Positions 35,374 to 47,728 of a stretch of 64,000 nt of DNA are shown in pieces. The stretch is from Oscillospiraceae bacterium (lineage in GTDB: Bacteria; Bacillota; Clostridia; Oscillospirales; Ruminococcaceae), in the NCBI GenBank assembly GCA_902790675.1, contig CADASU010000001.1:1-64000 (forward strand), in the 5' to 3' direction. The position numbers were made by a program, and so were the translations under genes. The first letter of the stretch is position 1; every line of letters begins with the position of its first letter. Below the pieces are notes generated by a model. The model did not search any database. It was not told where the DNA came from and saw only the letters and a program-made list of their open reading frames with translations.

Positions 35374-35631
35374 ATGTCAATATTTGAAATAATCGGTGGC
35401 ATTGCTTTAATTATATCAGCTTTATTTTTAACAGTGGTGGTTTTATTGCAAGAAGGTAAAGAAAATGGTCTTTCTGGTTCAATACAAGGCGGAAGTGCGG
35501 GTTCCTTTTTAAATACATCTGGTGACAGAACAAAAGACGCTAAATTAAAACGCGCTACCACATTTTTTGCAGTTGTGTTTTTTTTAATTACAGTTTTGGC
35601 TAATGTTTTTGAAGCATTTTTTGCTAAATAA
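35374..35631 (+). CDS. secG: Preprotein translocase subunit SecG
   Basis: The 85-residue membrane protein has two transmembrane helices (residues ~3-24 and ~58-80) around the conserved loop LLQEGKENGLSGSI and GSAGSFL. It assists SecYE in protein export. The start at 35374 follows TGGAGG. Its position just before rnr is a common Firmicutes arrangement, but a terminator separates the two here. Confidence 0.93.
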   Translation: MSIFEIIGGIALIISALFLTVVVLLQEGKENGLSGSIQGGSAGSFLNTSGDRTKDAKLKRATTFFAVVFFLITVLANVFEAFFAK

Positions 35632-35651
35632 TTTGTTCGAATTTTTAAATT

Positions 35652-35680
35652 CCCGTGAGGTTTTCACGGGCTTTTTGTTG
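35652..35680 (+). terminator. secG terminator
   Basis: CCCGTGA (35652-35658) pairs with TCACGGG (35664-35670), followed by CTTTTTGTTGTTTT. Confidence 0.85.
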
Positions 35681-35711
35681 TTTTCTTATAAATATGAAAC
35701 GGAGATTTTAA

Positions 35712-37811
35712 ATGAAAAAAACGTTAAAAAATAAAATCTTATTTAAAATATATAAACAAGCCACAAATCTTCAAAATTTGAAAAAAAACATAGGAATAAA
35801 AAATAAAGATGAACTAAACAAATACATACAAGCTCTTAGAGAAGAGGGCTTAATTATTAAACACAAAAATATGCTTTATAATCCAAAAGAACTAGGCTTA
35901 TATCGTGCTAAAATAACACAAATTTGTCAAAAATTCGGGTTTGCTTGTAGGCTGTCTGATGAAGCCAAAATTTTTATACCCGGAAAGTTTTTAAAAGGCG
36001 CAATGGTAAACGACTTAGTTTTTATATATCCTATTAAACCAAGAAACGTCTCTGCTAAATCTGAAGAAGGCGCTGTAAAATCGATATATAAAAAAAATAA
36101 CGGCAATTTTACAGGAATTATTGTTAAGAACAAATCAAAATATTATGTTAGTCCAGACAATTTAACCTCTGAATTAATACTAGTTGGTAAAAATAATCAA
36201 TGCCCTATTAAAACTAATGATAAAGTTATGGCTCAAATTTGCAAAAGAGGCAATAAAAACAGTAAACACATTTGCAATATAATTAAAAATTTTGGAGATT
36301 CTCAAAAAGCTTGTGTTTGCGCCAACACTATAGTTGAATCTAGCGGCGTAAATATACAATTTTCCAATAAAATGTTAAAGGAAGCTAAAAAAATATCACA
36401 ACATAAAATAACAAAAAAAATAAAACAAAATCGTCTAAATTTAACAAATAAAATAATATTTACTATTGACAGCACAGAATCTAAAGATCTTGACGATGCA
36501 GTTTCTATTGAAAAATCAAGTAATTGCTATCATGTTGGCGTTCACATTGCAGATGTATCACATTACGTTCCATTCAAAAGCATTTTAGACATTGAAGCTT
36601 ATAAAAGAGGAACATCAATATATTATGCTAACTGCGTTATTCCAATGCTCCCGCCATCCATTTCCAATGGAATTTGTTCTTTAAATCCTAACGTTGATCG
36701 TTTAACATTTTCAGCCCTAATTGACGTTGATTTTAATGGAAAAGTAATTAAATCCAGTTTTAAAAAAACCATAATAAGATCTAAAATTAAGGGAATATAT
36801 AAGGAAATTAATGAAATATTAGGCGAAAATAAAAATAAAGATTTAATACAAAAATACAAAGAAGTCTTGCCGTCTATATTACTCATGAAAGAGTTATATA
36901 CTGTACTAAAAGCTAACAAAATTAAACGAGGCTCTCCACAAATTTCAACTACTGAAAGTAAAATAATTTTAGATAAATATAATTTCACAACAAATATTGA
37001 AAAAAGAACTCAAGGAATATCCGAAGGCATTATTGAAGAATTCATGCTTCTAGCTAATGAATCAGCAGCAACTCTAGCAAAAGAAGCCAACATACCTTTC
37101 ATATACAGAATTCATGAGTTTCCGAGTAACGAAAAAGTTTGGGCTTTGAAAGAATTATCTGAAAAATTAGGATTAAATAGTAAAAAAATTAAACCAAAAT
37201 TAAAGCCAAAAGTTATATCCGATTTATTAGAACAAACTCGCAACACAGAGTTATTTCCAATAATCAATATGAACATACTGCGAACCATGGCCAAAGCCAG
37301 ATATTCTTCACAGTCTATAGGCCATTATGGCCTAGCACTGGATAATTATACACATTTTACTTCCCCAATAAGAAGATATTCAGATTTAACCATTCACAGA
37401 ATTTTAAGCGATTATTTATTTAAAAAAGAATCTACTAAAAATTTAAAAAAACACTATTCCAAGTTTGTTTCTGAAGCATCAAAACATATAACCGAAACAG
37501 AAAAACGCGCAATGCTTATTGAAAGAAGCACTGCAGATTGCTATAAAGCTGAATATATGAACAATCATATAGGCGAGCAATTCGACGGAATTATAACTTC
37601 AATAATAAAAAACGGCATGTTTGTTACCCTCCCAAACACAGTAGAGGGTTTTGTTAGAATTGAAACTTTAAAAGGTAACTATCAGTATGATCAGTTTACA
37701 AAATTAGTCGATTTAAAAACTGGGCACAGCTATAAAATAGGCCAAAAGGTATCGGTTACATGCACCTTAGCCGATGTAAATTCCGGAAAAATTGATTTTG
37801 AACTTATATAA
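35712..37811 (+). CDS. rnr: Ribonuclease R
   Basis: The 699-residue 3'-5' exoribonuclease degrades structured RNA. It has an N-terminal winged-helix region, cold-shock-like domains (~residues 60-210) and the RNB catalytic domain with FTIDSTESKDLDDAVS (metal-binding aspartates). GVHIADVSHYV and HYGLALDNYTHFTSPIRRYSD follow. A C-terminal S1 domain (IGEQFDGIITSIIKNGMFVT) ends the protein. No smpB or tmRNA gene follows, unlike the usual secG-rnr-smpB order. GGAG lies upstream of the ATG. Confidence 0.95.
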   Translation: MKKTLKNKILFKIYKQATNLQNLKKNIGIKNKDELNKYIQALREEGLIIKHKNMLYNPKELGLYRAKITQICQKFGFACRLSDEAKIFIPGKFLKGAMVNDLVFIYPIKPRNVSAKSEEGAVKSIYKKNNGNFTGIIVKNKSKYYVSPDNLTSELILVGKNNQCPIKTNDKVMAQICKRGNKNSKHICNIIKNFGDSQKACVCANTIVESSGVNIQFSNKMLKEAKKISQHKITKKIKQNRLNLTNKIIFTIDSTESKDLDDAVSIEKSSNCYHVGVHIADVSHYVPFKSILDIEAYKRGTSIYYANCVIPMLPPSISNGICSLNPNVDRLTFSALIDVDFNGKVIKSSFKKTIIRSKIKGIYKEINEILGENKNKDLIQKYKEVLPSILLMKELYTVLKANKIKRGSPQISTTESKIILDKYNFTTNIEKRTQGISEGIIEEFMLLANESAATLAKEANIPFIYRIHEFPSNEKVWALKELSEKLGLNSKKIKPKLKPKVISDLLEQTRNTELFPIINMNILRTMAKARYSSQSIGHYGLALDNYTHFTSPIRRYSDLTIHRILSDYLFKKESTKNLKKHYSKFVSEASKHITETEKRAMLIERSTADCYKAEYMNNHIGEQFDGIITSIIKNGMFVTLPNTVEGFVRIETLKGNYQYDQFTKLVDLKTGHSYKIGQKVSVTCTLADVNSGKIDFELI

Positions 37812-37866
37812 AAAATTATGTATTGCCGAATGCTTTTTAAAATTCATTCTGACAATACACAATTTT

Positions 37867-37868
<2 letters not shown>
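37812..37868. terminator. Bidirectional terminator, rnr / pyrG
   Basis: A long imperfect hairpin (TGTATTG...CAATACA) has AAAAAATTATG and CAATTTTTT flanks and lies between convergent genes. Confidence 0.75.
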
Positions 37869-39501
<1,633 letters not shown>

Positions 39502-39610
39502 TTAAATAAATAATAATTTATAAAAAACAAAAAATAAAAACCAAAAAAATATAACAAAAGCACAATGAAATCACTACGTTATATAAATAGGTTTTTATTT
39601 GAAACAAATT

Positions 39611-40687
39611 TTAATGTTTCGAACCATTTCCTAGAGTAGCCATAGTTGAAACCATAGGATCGTATTTTCCAACTCCATATTCCACAATGTCAGAGGATAG
39701 GTCGGTAGAATTTGAAGCAAACTGAACTGGAATCATTATAGATACGACAGTTTTTCTTTCAGAAGAATTAAAGCTCAAAGTTCCACCTAATTTATTAACT
39801 AAATCATTAGCATATGTAAGACCAAGACCACACCCAGCAATATCTCCAGTCAGCGGATTGTAGGAATAGAAAGGCTCAAAAACTCTATCCAAATTTTCAG
39901 CAGACACCCCACAACCTTTATCAATAACTTGTATCTGAACATATTCATCATTTAAATTATCCATTATAACATGTATCTCATTCTTACTAAATGAAAAATA
40001 ATATGAATTACAAATCAAATGAAATAAAGCAAAGCTAAGCTTGTGCATATCCACATTACAAAATAACTTTCCTTCTGGTATTGACCACAAAAATAATGTT
40101 TTAGACTTGCCCATTATAGATTTAACAGATGAACAAAGCGCTTCCACTTCACTAAATATATCAACAACTTCGAGATTTATTTTGTTTTTCAACAATAAAT
40201 TATATTCATAATATAAATTAGCCGCTCGCAATATTCCATAAGCTCCATCAGAAATGTTGTCAAGATGTTCAAGAGCATTTTGATTATCCAGTTTTTCAAA
40301 AATATCGCTTAAAGAAGCGATTGACTGAAATATTTGATGTGACGATTTTCTTACTGTGTTTTCCATAGACTCGACACCGCCAATAAGGTCATATGCACAA
40401 ACTACTGTTTTCAAATTTTTTATTTCTATAACCTCAACAAAAAAGTCTTCCTCACAGGGCCGAACTAAAAATTTATATTGAAAGCCATCGCATGTTACAA
40501 AATGCACTTCTTCTTCATTTGGTGAATCACTAATTTGCATAACACAGTTTCGAAAATTCACATCTTTAATTAACTCATCAGCAGCAACATTATACCAAAC
40601 AATGTCTTTCTCAATACATAAAAAAACCGGCGTTTTAAGTCCGTTATAATATTGTTTTATTGCATATTTAGTTTCTTTTTCTTCCAT
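39611..40687 (-). CDS. Orphan soluble sensor histidine kinase-like protein
   Basis: The 358-residue protein has no membrane segment or signal peptide. The N-terminal ~100 residues look like a PAS sensor. A dimerisation helix with SSHQIFQSIASLSDIF carries the candidate phospho-histidine. The HATPase domain has an altered N-box (LICNSYYFSF), IDKGCGVS and GCGLGLTYANDLVNKLGG. It ends in an unusual ~35-residue tail. No response regulator is adjacent. The start at 40687 follows TGGAGC. It might phosphorylate Spo0A, as orphan kinases do in clostridia; this is inference only. Confidence 0.75.
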   Translation of the reverse strand: MEEKETKYAIKQYYNGLKTPVFLCIEKDIVWYNVAADELIKDVNFRNCVMQISDSPNEEEVHFVTCDGFQYKFLVRPCEEDFFVEVIEIKNLKTVVCAYDLIGGVESMENTVRKSSHQIFQSIASLSDIFEKLDNQNALEHLDNISDGAYGILRAANLYYEYNLLLKNKINLEVVDIFSEVEALCSSVKSIMGKSKTLFLWSIPEGKLFCNVDMHKLSFALFHLICNSYYFSFSKNEIHVIMDNLNDEYVQIQVIDKGCGVSAENLDRVFEPFYSYNPLTGDIAGCGLGLTYANDLVNKLGGTLSFNSSERKTVVSIMIPVQFASNSTDLSSDIVEYGVGKYDPMVSTMATLGNGSKH

Positions 40688-40870
40688 TAATTGCTCCAAT
40701 CATTCAAAAACATCAAATTTATTTACATAAAATAACTAAAAACAATCTTTTAAAAATAAAAAACAACTTTAAATATTATATATCAATTAATTTTACTTGT
40801 CAAAATAATTTTTAATTCAAATTATCCAATGAAATAAATAGCTTATGCTAAAATAAATATTTAAAAACAC

Positions 40871-41950
<1,080 letters not shown>

Positions 41951-41987
41951 CTTGTTTTTTCAATCAATTTCCAAAGTTAATATTAAC

Positions 41988-42032
41988 AAAACATTCAACA
42001 TTAAGTTAATCTCTTATCTGTTGGATGTTTTT
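41988..42032 (+). terminator. gap terminator
   Basis: ACATTCAACA (41991-42000) pairs with TGTTGGATGT (42019-42028), one G-U pair, then TTTT. Confidence 0.8.
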
Positions 42033-42076
42033 AATATATTAAAACACTAATAATTCGTAGCTTTGTTGTTATAATA

Positions 42077-42105
42077 TTGACATTTTATTCTTATCCAGTT
42101 AAAAT
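42077..42105 (+). promoter_or_regulatory. ackA operon promoter
   Basis: TTGACA (42077-42082), 17 nt, TAAAAT (42100-42105). Confidence 0.65.
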
Positions 42106-42141
42106 TATATAGAGTATACAATTTTTTTAAGAGGATAATTT

Positions 42142-43350
42142 ATGAAAATTTTAGTTATTAATTCTGGCAGCTCATCTTTAAAATATCAATTAATAAACAT
42201 GGCCAATAAACAAACATTGGTTAAAGGGGTGTGTGAGAGAATAGGAATAGATGGCCTCCTTTCCCATAAAACCCATGACAATAAGCTCTTTAAATCTGAT
42301 ATGAAAATTTATTCACACAAAGATGCTTTCCATATTGTTGCTGAGCTGCTAGTTGATAAAAAATTTGGCGTCATCCAAAATTTAAATGAGATTGATGCTA
42401 TTGGCCATCGCGTGGTTCAGGGAGCTGGCTATTTTAAAGAGCCGGTTATAATAACAGATGATGTTTTAAAAAAAATAGAACATCTTTCTCCCCTGGCCCC
42501 ATTACATAATCCTGCTCATGTTCAAGCCATTAGAGCATCACAAGAAACTTTTGATAAATCAATTCCACAAGTCGCTGTGTTTGATACTTCGTTTCACCAA
42601 ACAATTCCCAAGAAAGCTTATATGTATGGTCTTCCATATGAATTTTATGAAAAATATAAAATCAGAAAATATGGATTTCATGGAATATCTCACAAATATG
42701 TTAGTTTAAGGGCAGCTGAAATAATAAATAAGCCATTGCAATCTTTAAAATTGATTAGTTGTCATTTAGGCAATGGTTCCTCTATTTGTGCTGTAAATCA
42801 AGGAAAATCTATTGAAACAACCATGGGGTTAACTCCTTTAGACGGTGTTTTAATGGGAACTAGGTCAGGCAGCATAGACCCTTCGTGTATTACTTTTTTA
42901 ATTGAAAATATGGGATATACTTCTAAAGAAATATATGAGTTAATGAATAAACGATCAGGACTATTAGGCATATCTGGAATTAGTAATGATTATAGAGATA
43001 TTAAACATGCGGCAGATTTAGGAAATGAAAGATCAAAATTAGCAATAGATATGCTATCTTACAGCATAAGAAAACATATCGCCAGTTGTGCGGTTGCAAT
43101 GGATGGCATTGACGCAATAATATTTACGGGTGGTATTGGAGAAAATCGCAATGATTTGCGCAAGTTAGTTTGTGATAATTTAAATGTTTTTGGAATAAAA
43201 ATTAATAACTCTCTTAATAACGAAACTATTCACGGCAAGGAAGGAATAATAAGTTCTAAAGATTCTAGGGCTATTGTATGCGTAATTGCAACAAATGAAG
43301 AACTTATGGTTGCAAAATATACGTCCAAGTTTGTTGAAAATCACAAATAA
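42142..43350 (+). CDS. ackA: Acetate kinase
   Basis: The 402-residue enzyme interconverts acetyl phosphate and ADP with acetate and ATP, the ATP-yielding last step of acetate fermentation. It has the ASKHA signature KILVINSGSSSLKYQL, the catalytic region FDTSFHQTIP, YGFHGISHKY, HLGNGSSICA and FTGGIGENRNDLR. Full length. phosphotransacetylase is not adjacent. It heads a probable operon with pfk, gltX and the ymdB homologue, all on one strand with gaps under 60 nt or overlaps. Confidence 0.97.
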   Translation: MKILVINSGSSSLKYQLINMANKQTLVKGVCERIGIDGLLSHKTHDNKLFKSDMKIYSHKDAFHIVAELLVDKKFGVIQNLNEIDAIGHRVVQGAGYFKEPVIITDDVLKKIEHLSPLAPLHNPAHVQAIRASQETFDKSIPQVAVFDTSFHQTIPKKAYMYGLPYEFYEKYKIRKYGFHGISHKYVSLRAAEIINKPLQSLKLISCHLGNGSSICAVNQGKSIETTMGLTPLDGVLMGTRSGSIDPSCITFLIENMGYTSKEIYELMNKRSGLLGISGISNDYRDIKHAADLGNERSKLAIDMLSYSIRKHIASCAVAMDGIDAIIFTGGIGENRNDLRKLVCDNLNVFGIKINNSLNNETIHGKEGIISSKDSRAIVCVIATNEELMVAKYTSKFVENHK

Positions 43351-43387
43351 ATTATAGTGTTTTTATTTTGCAAAGGTGATGATAAAT

Positions 43388-44464
43388 ATGGTTAAACGAG
43401 TGGGAATATTGACTAGTGGTGGAGATTGTCCTGGCTTGAATGCAACAATAAGAGCAATATCCAAATCACTACACCATATATTTGAAAATAAAATAGAAAT
43501 TGTAGGCATATTAGACGGCTATCATGGCTTAATACATGGCAAGTACAAAGAAATAACTGAAGATGACTTTGCCGATATTTTGACGCTAGGCGGAACCATA
43601 TTGGGCACAAAAAGGACCCCATTTAAGCTCATGCAAGTTATTGAAGAAGATAATATAGACAAAATAGCGGAGATGAAAAAAAATTATAACAATATGAAAT
43701 TAGATTGTCTTTTTTGCTTAGGCGGAAATGGAACACATAAAACAGCAAATTTGCTTTCAAAAGAAGGCTTAAATATTATTACTTTGCCTAAAACAATAGA
43801 CAATGATATATGGGGAACTGATGTGTGTTTTGGATTTCATACTGCTGTGAATATAGCTACAGATGTTATTGACAAAGCTCATACAACTGCAAAGAGTCAT
43901 AAAAGAATAATAGTTGTAGAATTAATGGGAAACAAATCGGGTTGGCTAACACTATATTCAGGAATAGCCGGCGGAGCAGACGTGATATTAATTCCAGAAA
44001 ATCCTTACGACATTAATAATATTTTATCTCACCTAAACAAACGTTTTAATAATGGAAAGAATTATTCAATTATAGCAGTCGCTGAAGGCGCTTATAGCGT
44101 TGATGAAGCTAAAATGAAAAAGAAAAAAAGAATGGAACTAAGAAAAAAATTAGGCGAAAAAAATGCAACAAATATATTAGCAAAGGAAATAGAAAAATTA
44201 ACGGGACTTGAAACCAGAACTATTGTTCCGGGTCATATACAACGAGGGGGTTCTCCTTGTGCATATGACAGAATTTTAGCAACTCAGTTTGGGTCATATG
44301 CAGCAACTTTGGCTAAAAATGAACAATTTGGCCTAGCTGTAGCGATGATTGACGGCAAAATAACGAGTAATCCCATACAAAAAGTAGCCGGAAAATCCAA
44401 ACTAGTTACTTTAAACTGTGAGGTAATAGAAACCGCCAAACAGATGGAAATTTGTTTAGGCTAA
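43388..44464 (+). CDS. pfkA: 6-phosphofructokinase, group III-like (G104/K124 type)
   Basis: The 358-residue protein has [14 protein letters not shown] at the start, GGNGT (residues 112-116), PKTIDND (134-140) and the C-terminal [15 protein letters not shown]. Relative to E. coli PfkA it has glycine at position 104, typical of ATP-dependent enzymes, but lysine at 124, typical of pyrophosphate-dependent ones. That mix is known in group III ATP enzymes such as that of Streptomyces. Asn replaces the usual Asp in GGDG. ATP dependence is therefore likely but not certain. The start at 43388 follows AAAGGTG. Confidence 0.85.
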   Translation: MVKRVGILTSGGDCPGLNATIRAISKSLHHIFENKIEIVGILDGYHGLIHGKYKEITEDDFADILTLGGTILGTKRTPFKLMQVIEEDNIDKIAEMKKNYNNMKLDCLFCLGGNGTHKTANLLSKEGLNIITLPKTIDNDIWGTDVCFGFHTAVNIATDVIDKAHTTAKSHKRIIVVELMGNKSGWLTLYSGIAGGADVILIPENPYDINNILSHLNKRFNNGKNYSIIAVAEGAYSVDEAKMKKKKRMELRKKLGEKNATNILAKEIEKLTGLETRTIVPGHIQRGGSPCAYDRILATQFGSYAATLAKNEQFGLAVAMIDGKITSNPIQKVAGKSKLVTLNCEVIETAKQMEICLG

Positions 44465-44501
44465 ATTTAAAAATATAAAGAAATATAAAGAGGTAGTTAA
44501 A

Positions 44502-45968
44502 ATGTTTAAAAAAGTTAGAACTAGGTTCGCGCCATCTCCAACGGGATATATGCATGTTGGAAATTTACGAACCGCTCTATATGCATATTTGCTGGCTAAA
44601 AAAAACAACGGCGATTTCATATTACGAATTGAAGATACTGATCGCGAAAGAACAGTTGATGGAGCAGTTGATATTATATATTCTACTCTTAAAAAAGCTG
44701 GGATTCATTGGGACGAAGGCCCCGATATTGGAGGAAATTTTGGCCCATATATACAAAGCGAAAGGATGTCTTTTTTTAAGGACTATGCTCTGCAATTAGT
44801 AGAAAAAGGCCATGCATATTATTGTTTTTGTGATAAAGAACGTTTAGATGAACTAAAAGATTTACAAAAAGCTTCTGGAACTCCTCCAAAATATGATGGC
44901 CATTGCAGAAATTTAAGTCCTGAAGAAATAAAGAAAAACTTAGAAGCAGGTTTGCCATATGTCATAAGACAAAAAATGCCTAGAGAAGGCTCAACAACAT
45001 TTCACGATGAAGTTTTTGGCGAAATAACATTTGAAAATTCCGATTTAGATGACCAAATACTAATAAAATCAGATGGAATGCCAACATATAATTTTGCTAA
45101 TGTTGTAGACGATCATTTAATGGAAATATCTCATGTAATTAGGGGAAGCGAATATCTATCATCGACACCTAAATATAATTTATTATATGAAGCATTTGGG
45201 TGGGACAAACCTGTTTATATTCACTGCTCCCCTGTAATGAAAAATGCTACTGAAAAACTGTCCAAGAGAAACGGCGATGCAACGTTCGAAGATTTATTAG
45301 CCAAAGGATATTTACCGCAAGCTATAGTTAATTATATAGCTCTTTTAGGCTGGTCTCCAAAAGGAGAAGAAGAAATTTTTAGTTTAAATGAACTAATAGA
45401 TGTTTTCGATATATCCGGAATTTCAAAGTCCCCCGCTATTTTTGACTTACCAAAGCTTACGGCTATTAATGCTAAATATATTAGAAATATGTCTGATGAA
45501 GAATTTTGGAATCATGCAGAGCCATATGTTAAAAGCGTTTGTAAAAAGCAAGTTAACAAAACTTTACTTTCACAGATGTTAAAAACACGAACAGAAATAT
45601 TTAAAAATATTCCAGAACAAATTGATTTTATAGACAATTTGCCTGAATATAGTTCTGATTTATATGTTCACAAAAAAATGAAAACAAACGAAGAAAACTC
45701 ACTAGAAGTTTTAAAACAAATTTTGCCAGTTTTGGAGCAATTAGAAGATTGGAATCAAAATTCAATTCACGATGCTATGTTCAAATTAATTGAAACGTTA
45801 GGTTTGAAAAATGGACGCGTTTTATGGCCTCTTAGAGTTGCATTATCTGGTAAATCATTCACTCCTGGAGGCGGAATTGAACTTGCTGCTTTGCTTGGCA
45901 AAGATGAATCAATATTTAGAATAAAAAAAGGAATTGAAAAATTAAAATTACATTTAAATCATGACTAA
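44502..45968 (+). CDS. gltX: Glutamyl-tRNA synthetase
   Basis: The 488-residue class I synthetase charges tRNA-Glu, and possibly tRNA-Gln if it is non-discriminating. It has [19 protein letters not shown] (HIGH region), [31 protein letters not shown] and the KMSKS-equivalent KLSKRNGD. The helical anticodon-binding domain is complete. It is the third gene of the ackA operon, 37 nt after pfk, with AGAGG upstream; its 3' end reaches close to the start region of the ymdB homologue. Confidence 0.95.
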   Translation: MFKKVRTRFAPSPTGYMHVGNLRTALYAYLLAKKNNGDFILRIEDTDRERTVDGAVDIIYSTLKKAGIHWDEGPDIGGNFGPYIQSERMSFFKDYALQLVEKGHAYYCFCDKERLDELKDLQKASGTPPKYDGHCRNLSPEEIKKNLEAGLPYVIRQKMPREGSTTFHDEVFGEITFENSDLDDQILIKSDGMPTYNFANVVDDHLMEISHVIRGSEYLSSTPKYNLLYEAFGWDKPVYIHCSPVMKNATEKLSKRNGDATFEDLLAKGYLPQAIVNYIALLGWSPKGEEEIFSLNELIDVFDISGISKSPAIFDLPKLTAINAKYIRNMSDEEFWNHAEPYVKSVCKKQVNKTLLSQMLKTRTEIFKNIPEQIDFIDNLPEYSSDLYVHKKMKTNEENSLEVLKQILPVLEQLEDWNQNSIHDAMFKLIETLGLKNGRVLWPLRVALSGKSFTPGGGIELAALLGKDESIFRIKKGIEKLKLHLNHD

Positions 45969-46017
45969 TATATATATCATTCTTAAAATATTTTATAAGT
46001 ATAAGGTGAACAATTTA

Positions 46018-46788
46018 ATGGTTAAAATTCTTTTTATTGGAGATGTTGTATCAGAACCTGGCTGCGATACTGTTAGAAGACTTCTACCTAAAATTAAACG
46101 CGAGAATAATATAGATTTAGTTATTGCTAATGCTGAAAATTCAGCTAAGGGGAATGGCGTTTCAGTTAAGTCTGCAAGCCACTTATTTGAAAGTGGATGC
46201 AATGTTTTAACTGGCGGAAATCACAGCCTGAAGCGGCGTGAAATATATAATATGTTAAATGAAAATGACTATATTTTAAGGCCACATAATATATCTAGAT
46301 TTTGTCCTGGAAAAGGTGTATGCATTTATGATAAAGGCAAATATTCAATTGCTGTTATTAATTTAATAGGACAAACATATTTAGATACAAACTCTTCTCC
46401 TTTTGAAGTAATAAATGGTGTACTTAAAAATATAAATACTAAATTCGTAATTGTAGATTTTCATGCTGAAGCTACAGGAGAAAAAGGCGCTTTAGCATAT
46501 TATTTAGATGGGCGAGTTTCCGCGGTTATTGGAACACATACACATGTTCAAACAAATGATGCTAGAATATTAGAAAATGGAACTGGAATACTAACAGATG
46601 TAGGAATGGTTGGCCCATATAATTCTATTTTAGGTGTTGACCCTAAGTGCATCATTAGACGATTAACAACAAAAATGCCAACGCGTTTCGAAGTTAATAA
46701 TTCTAAGTGCATATTTAACGCTGCGATAATAGAGCTTGATCAAAATACTGGCAAATGCCTAAAAATTTCAACAATGTCTATCATTTAA
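46018..46788 (+). CDS. ymdB: YmdB-family metallophosphoesterase
   Basis: The 256-residue protein matches the TIGR00282 type: ILFIGDVVSEPG, ANAENSAKGNG, LTGGNHSLKRRE, VIVDFHAEATGEKGALAYY and IGTHTHVQTNDARI carry the two-metal ligands. The B. subtilis homologue is a 2',3'-cyclic nucleotide phosphodiesterase affecting biofilm development. The start at 46018 follows AAGGTG; the frame opens earlier, inside the end of gltX. In many Firmicutes ymdB precedes spoVS, exactly as here. Confidence 0.93.
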   Translation: MVKILFIGDVVSEPGCDTVRRLLPKIKRENNIDLVIANAENSAKGNGVSVKSASHLFESGCNVLTGGNHSLKRREIYNMLNENDYILRPHNISRFCPGKGVCIYDKGKYSIAVINLIGQTYLDTNSSPFEVINGVLKNINTKFVIVDFHAEATGEKGALAYYLDGRVSAVIGTHTHVQTNDARILENGTGILTDVGMVGPYNSILGVDPKCIIRRLTTKMPTRFEVNNSKCIFNAAIIELDQNTGKCLKISTMSII

Positions 46789-46897
46789 AATTATTTTCGA
46801 CTTAAACGTTGTATAATTGTAATCAATAAGTTAAAATATATAATGTTGATATATTATAGTGTTTATAAAAATAGCAAATAAAAGGAGGTTAAAAATA

Positions 46898-47158
46898 ATG
46901 AACATTTTAAAAGTATCATCCGCATCTAACCCAAACTCGGTTGCTGGAGCCATTTCTGCCGCTATTAAAAAGGACAATGAAGTAGAAATTCAATCAATTG
47001 GAGCTGGGGCTATAAATCAAGCGATTAAGTCTGTTGCTATTGCCCGAGGCCATATGGCAACGGCTGGTTTAGACTTAGTTTGTGTTCCCGCTTTCACTAA
47101 TATTGAAATAGATGGCGCACAAAGAACAGCAATAAAGTTGATAGTTAAAGTGAATTAA
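46898..47158 (+). CDS. spoVS: Stage V sporulation protein S
   Basis: The 86-residue protein is highly conserved: LKVSSASNPNSVAGAISAA, GAGAINQAIKSVAIARG and IDGAQRTAIKLIV. SpoVS is needed for spore coat assembly and stage V progression in Bacillus and has an Alba-like nucleic-acid-binding fold. The start at 46898 follows AAAGGAGG. It has its own gap of 109 nt from ymdB and a terminator behind it, so independent transcription is likely. Confidence 0.95.
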   Translation: MNILKVSSASNPNSVAGAISAAIKKDNEVEIQSIGAGAINQAIKSVAIARGHMATAGLDLVCVPAFTNIEIDGAQRTAIKLIVKVN

Positions 47159-47170
47159 TATATCTATACT

Positions 47171-47213
47171 AAAAGTAAATCACACGTTTAAATAGTGATT
47201 TACTTTTTTATTT
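47171..47213 (+). terminator. spoVS terminator
   Basis: AAAAGTAAATCAC (47171-47183) pairs with GTGATTTACTTTT (47195-47207), followed by more Ts. Confidence 0.9.
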
Positions 47214-47370
47214 AAACTCATTATATATAATAATGAAGAATAATTTTATAAAAAATTTTCATAATTAATTTTAAAAAATATATGTTTTATATCATTGTTC
47301 TTTTTTTTTTTATACTTATGTGTTATAATTATATATCGTGTGATTTAAAATCAAGGAGGAATAATATACT

Positions 47371-47715
47371 ATGTTAATAAGCAAAAATTACCTTGGTTCC
47401 ATTTATATTTCTAAAAAATATATAAAATCATTAGTTAAAACAACTATAAAAAGTTGTTTTGGAATTGCAGGTTTTTATAACTATAATACTAAATTAACTC
47501 TTTTAAATAAAATATTAAATAAAAAAAGTATTAGGATTAAATTTAACAACAAAAATAATACAATAGATTTATATATTCATGTTTTGGCAGTATATGGGTC
47601 AAATATTTCTGAAGTTGTGAAAAACATAAAATCTATGCTTTCAAGCAATATTTTTAATCACACTGGCATACATGTAAATAGTGTTAATGTTTTTGTTGAT
47701 TCAATAAAAAAATAA
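47371..47715 (+). CDS. Asp23/Gls24 family protein (YloU-like)
   Basis: The 114-residue protein has the Asp23/Gls24 layout: GSIYISKKYIKSLVKTTIKS, a central variable loop and IDLYIHVLAVYGSNISEVVKNIK. Members act at the cell envelope or in stress; YloU sits beside the fatty acid kinase in Firmicutes. It is shorter and more basic than typical, and the usual GV-rich middle is replaced by Asn/Lys-rich sequence. AAGGAGGA precedes the ATG, and fakA follows after 13 nt. Confidence 0.85.
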   Translation: MLISKNYLGSIYISKKYIKSLVKTTIKSCFGIAGFYNYNTKLTLLNKILNKKSIRIKFNNKNNTIDLYIHVLAVYGSNISEVVKNIKSMLSSNIFNHTGIHVNSVNVFVDSIKK

Positions 47716-47728
47716 CGGAGCGGATAGT

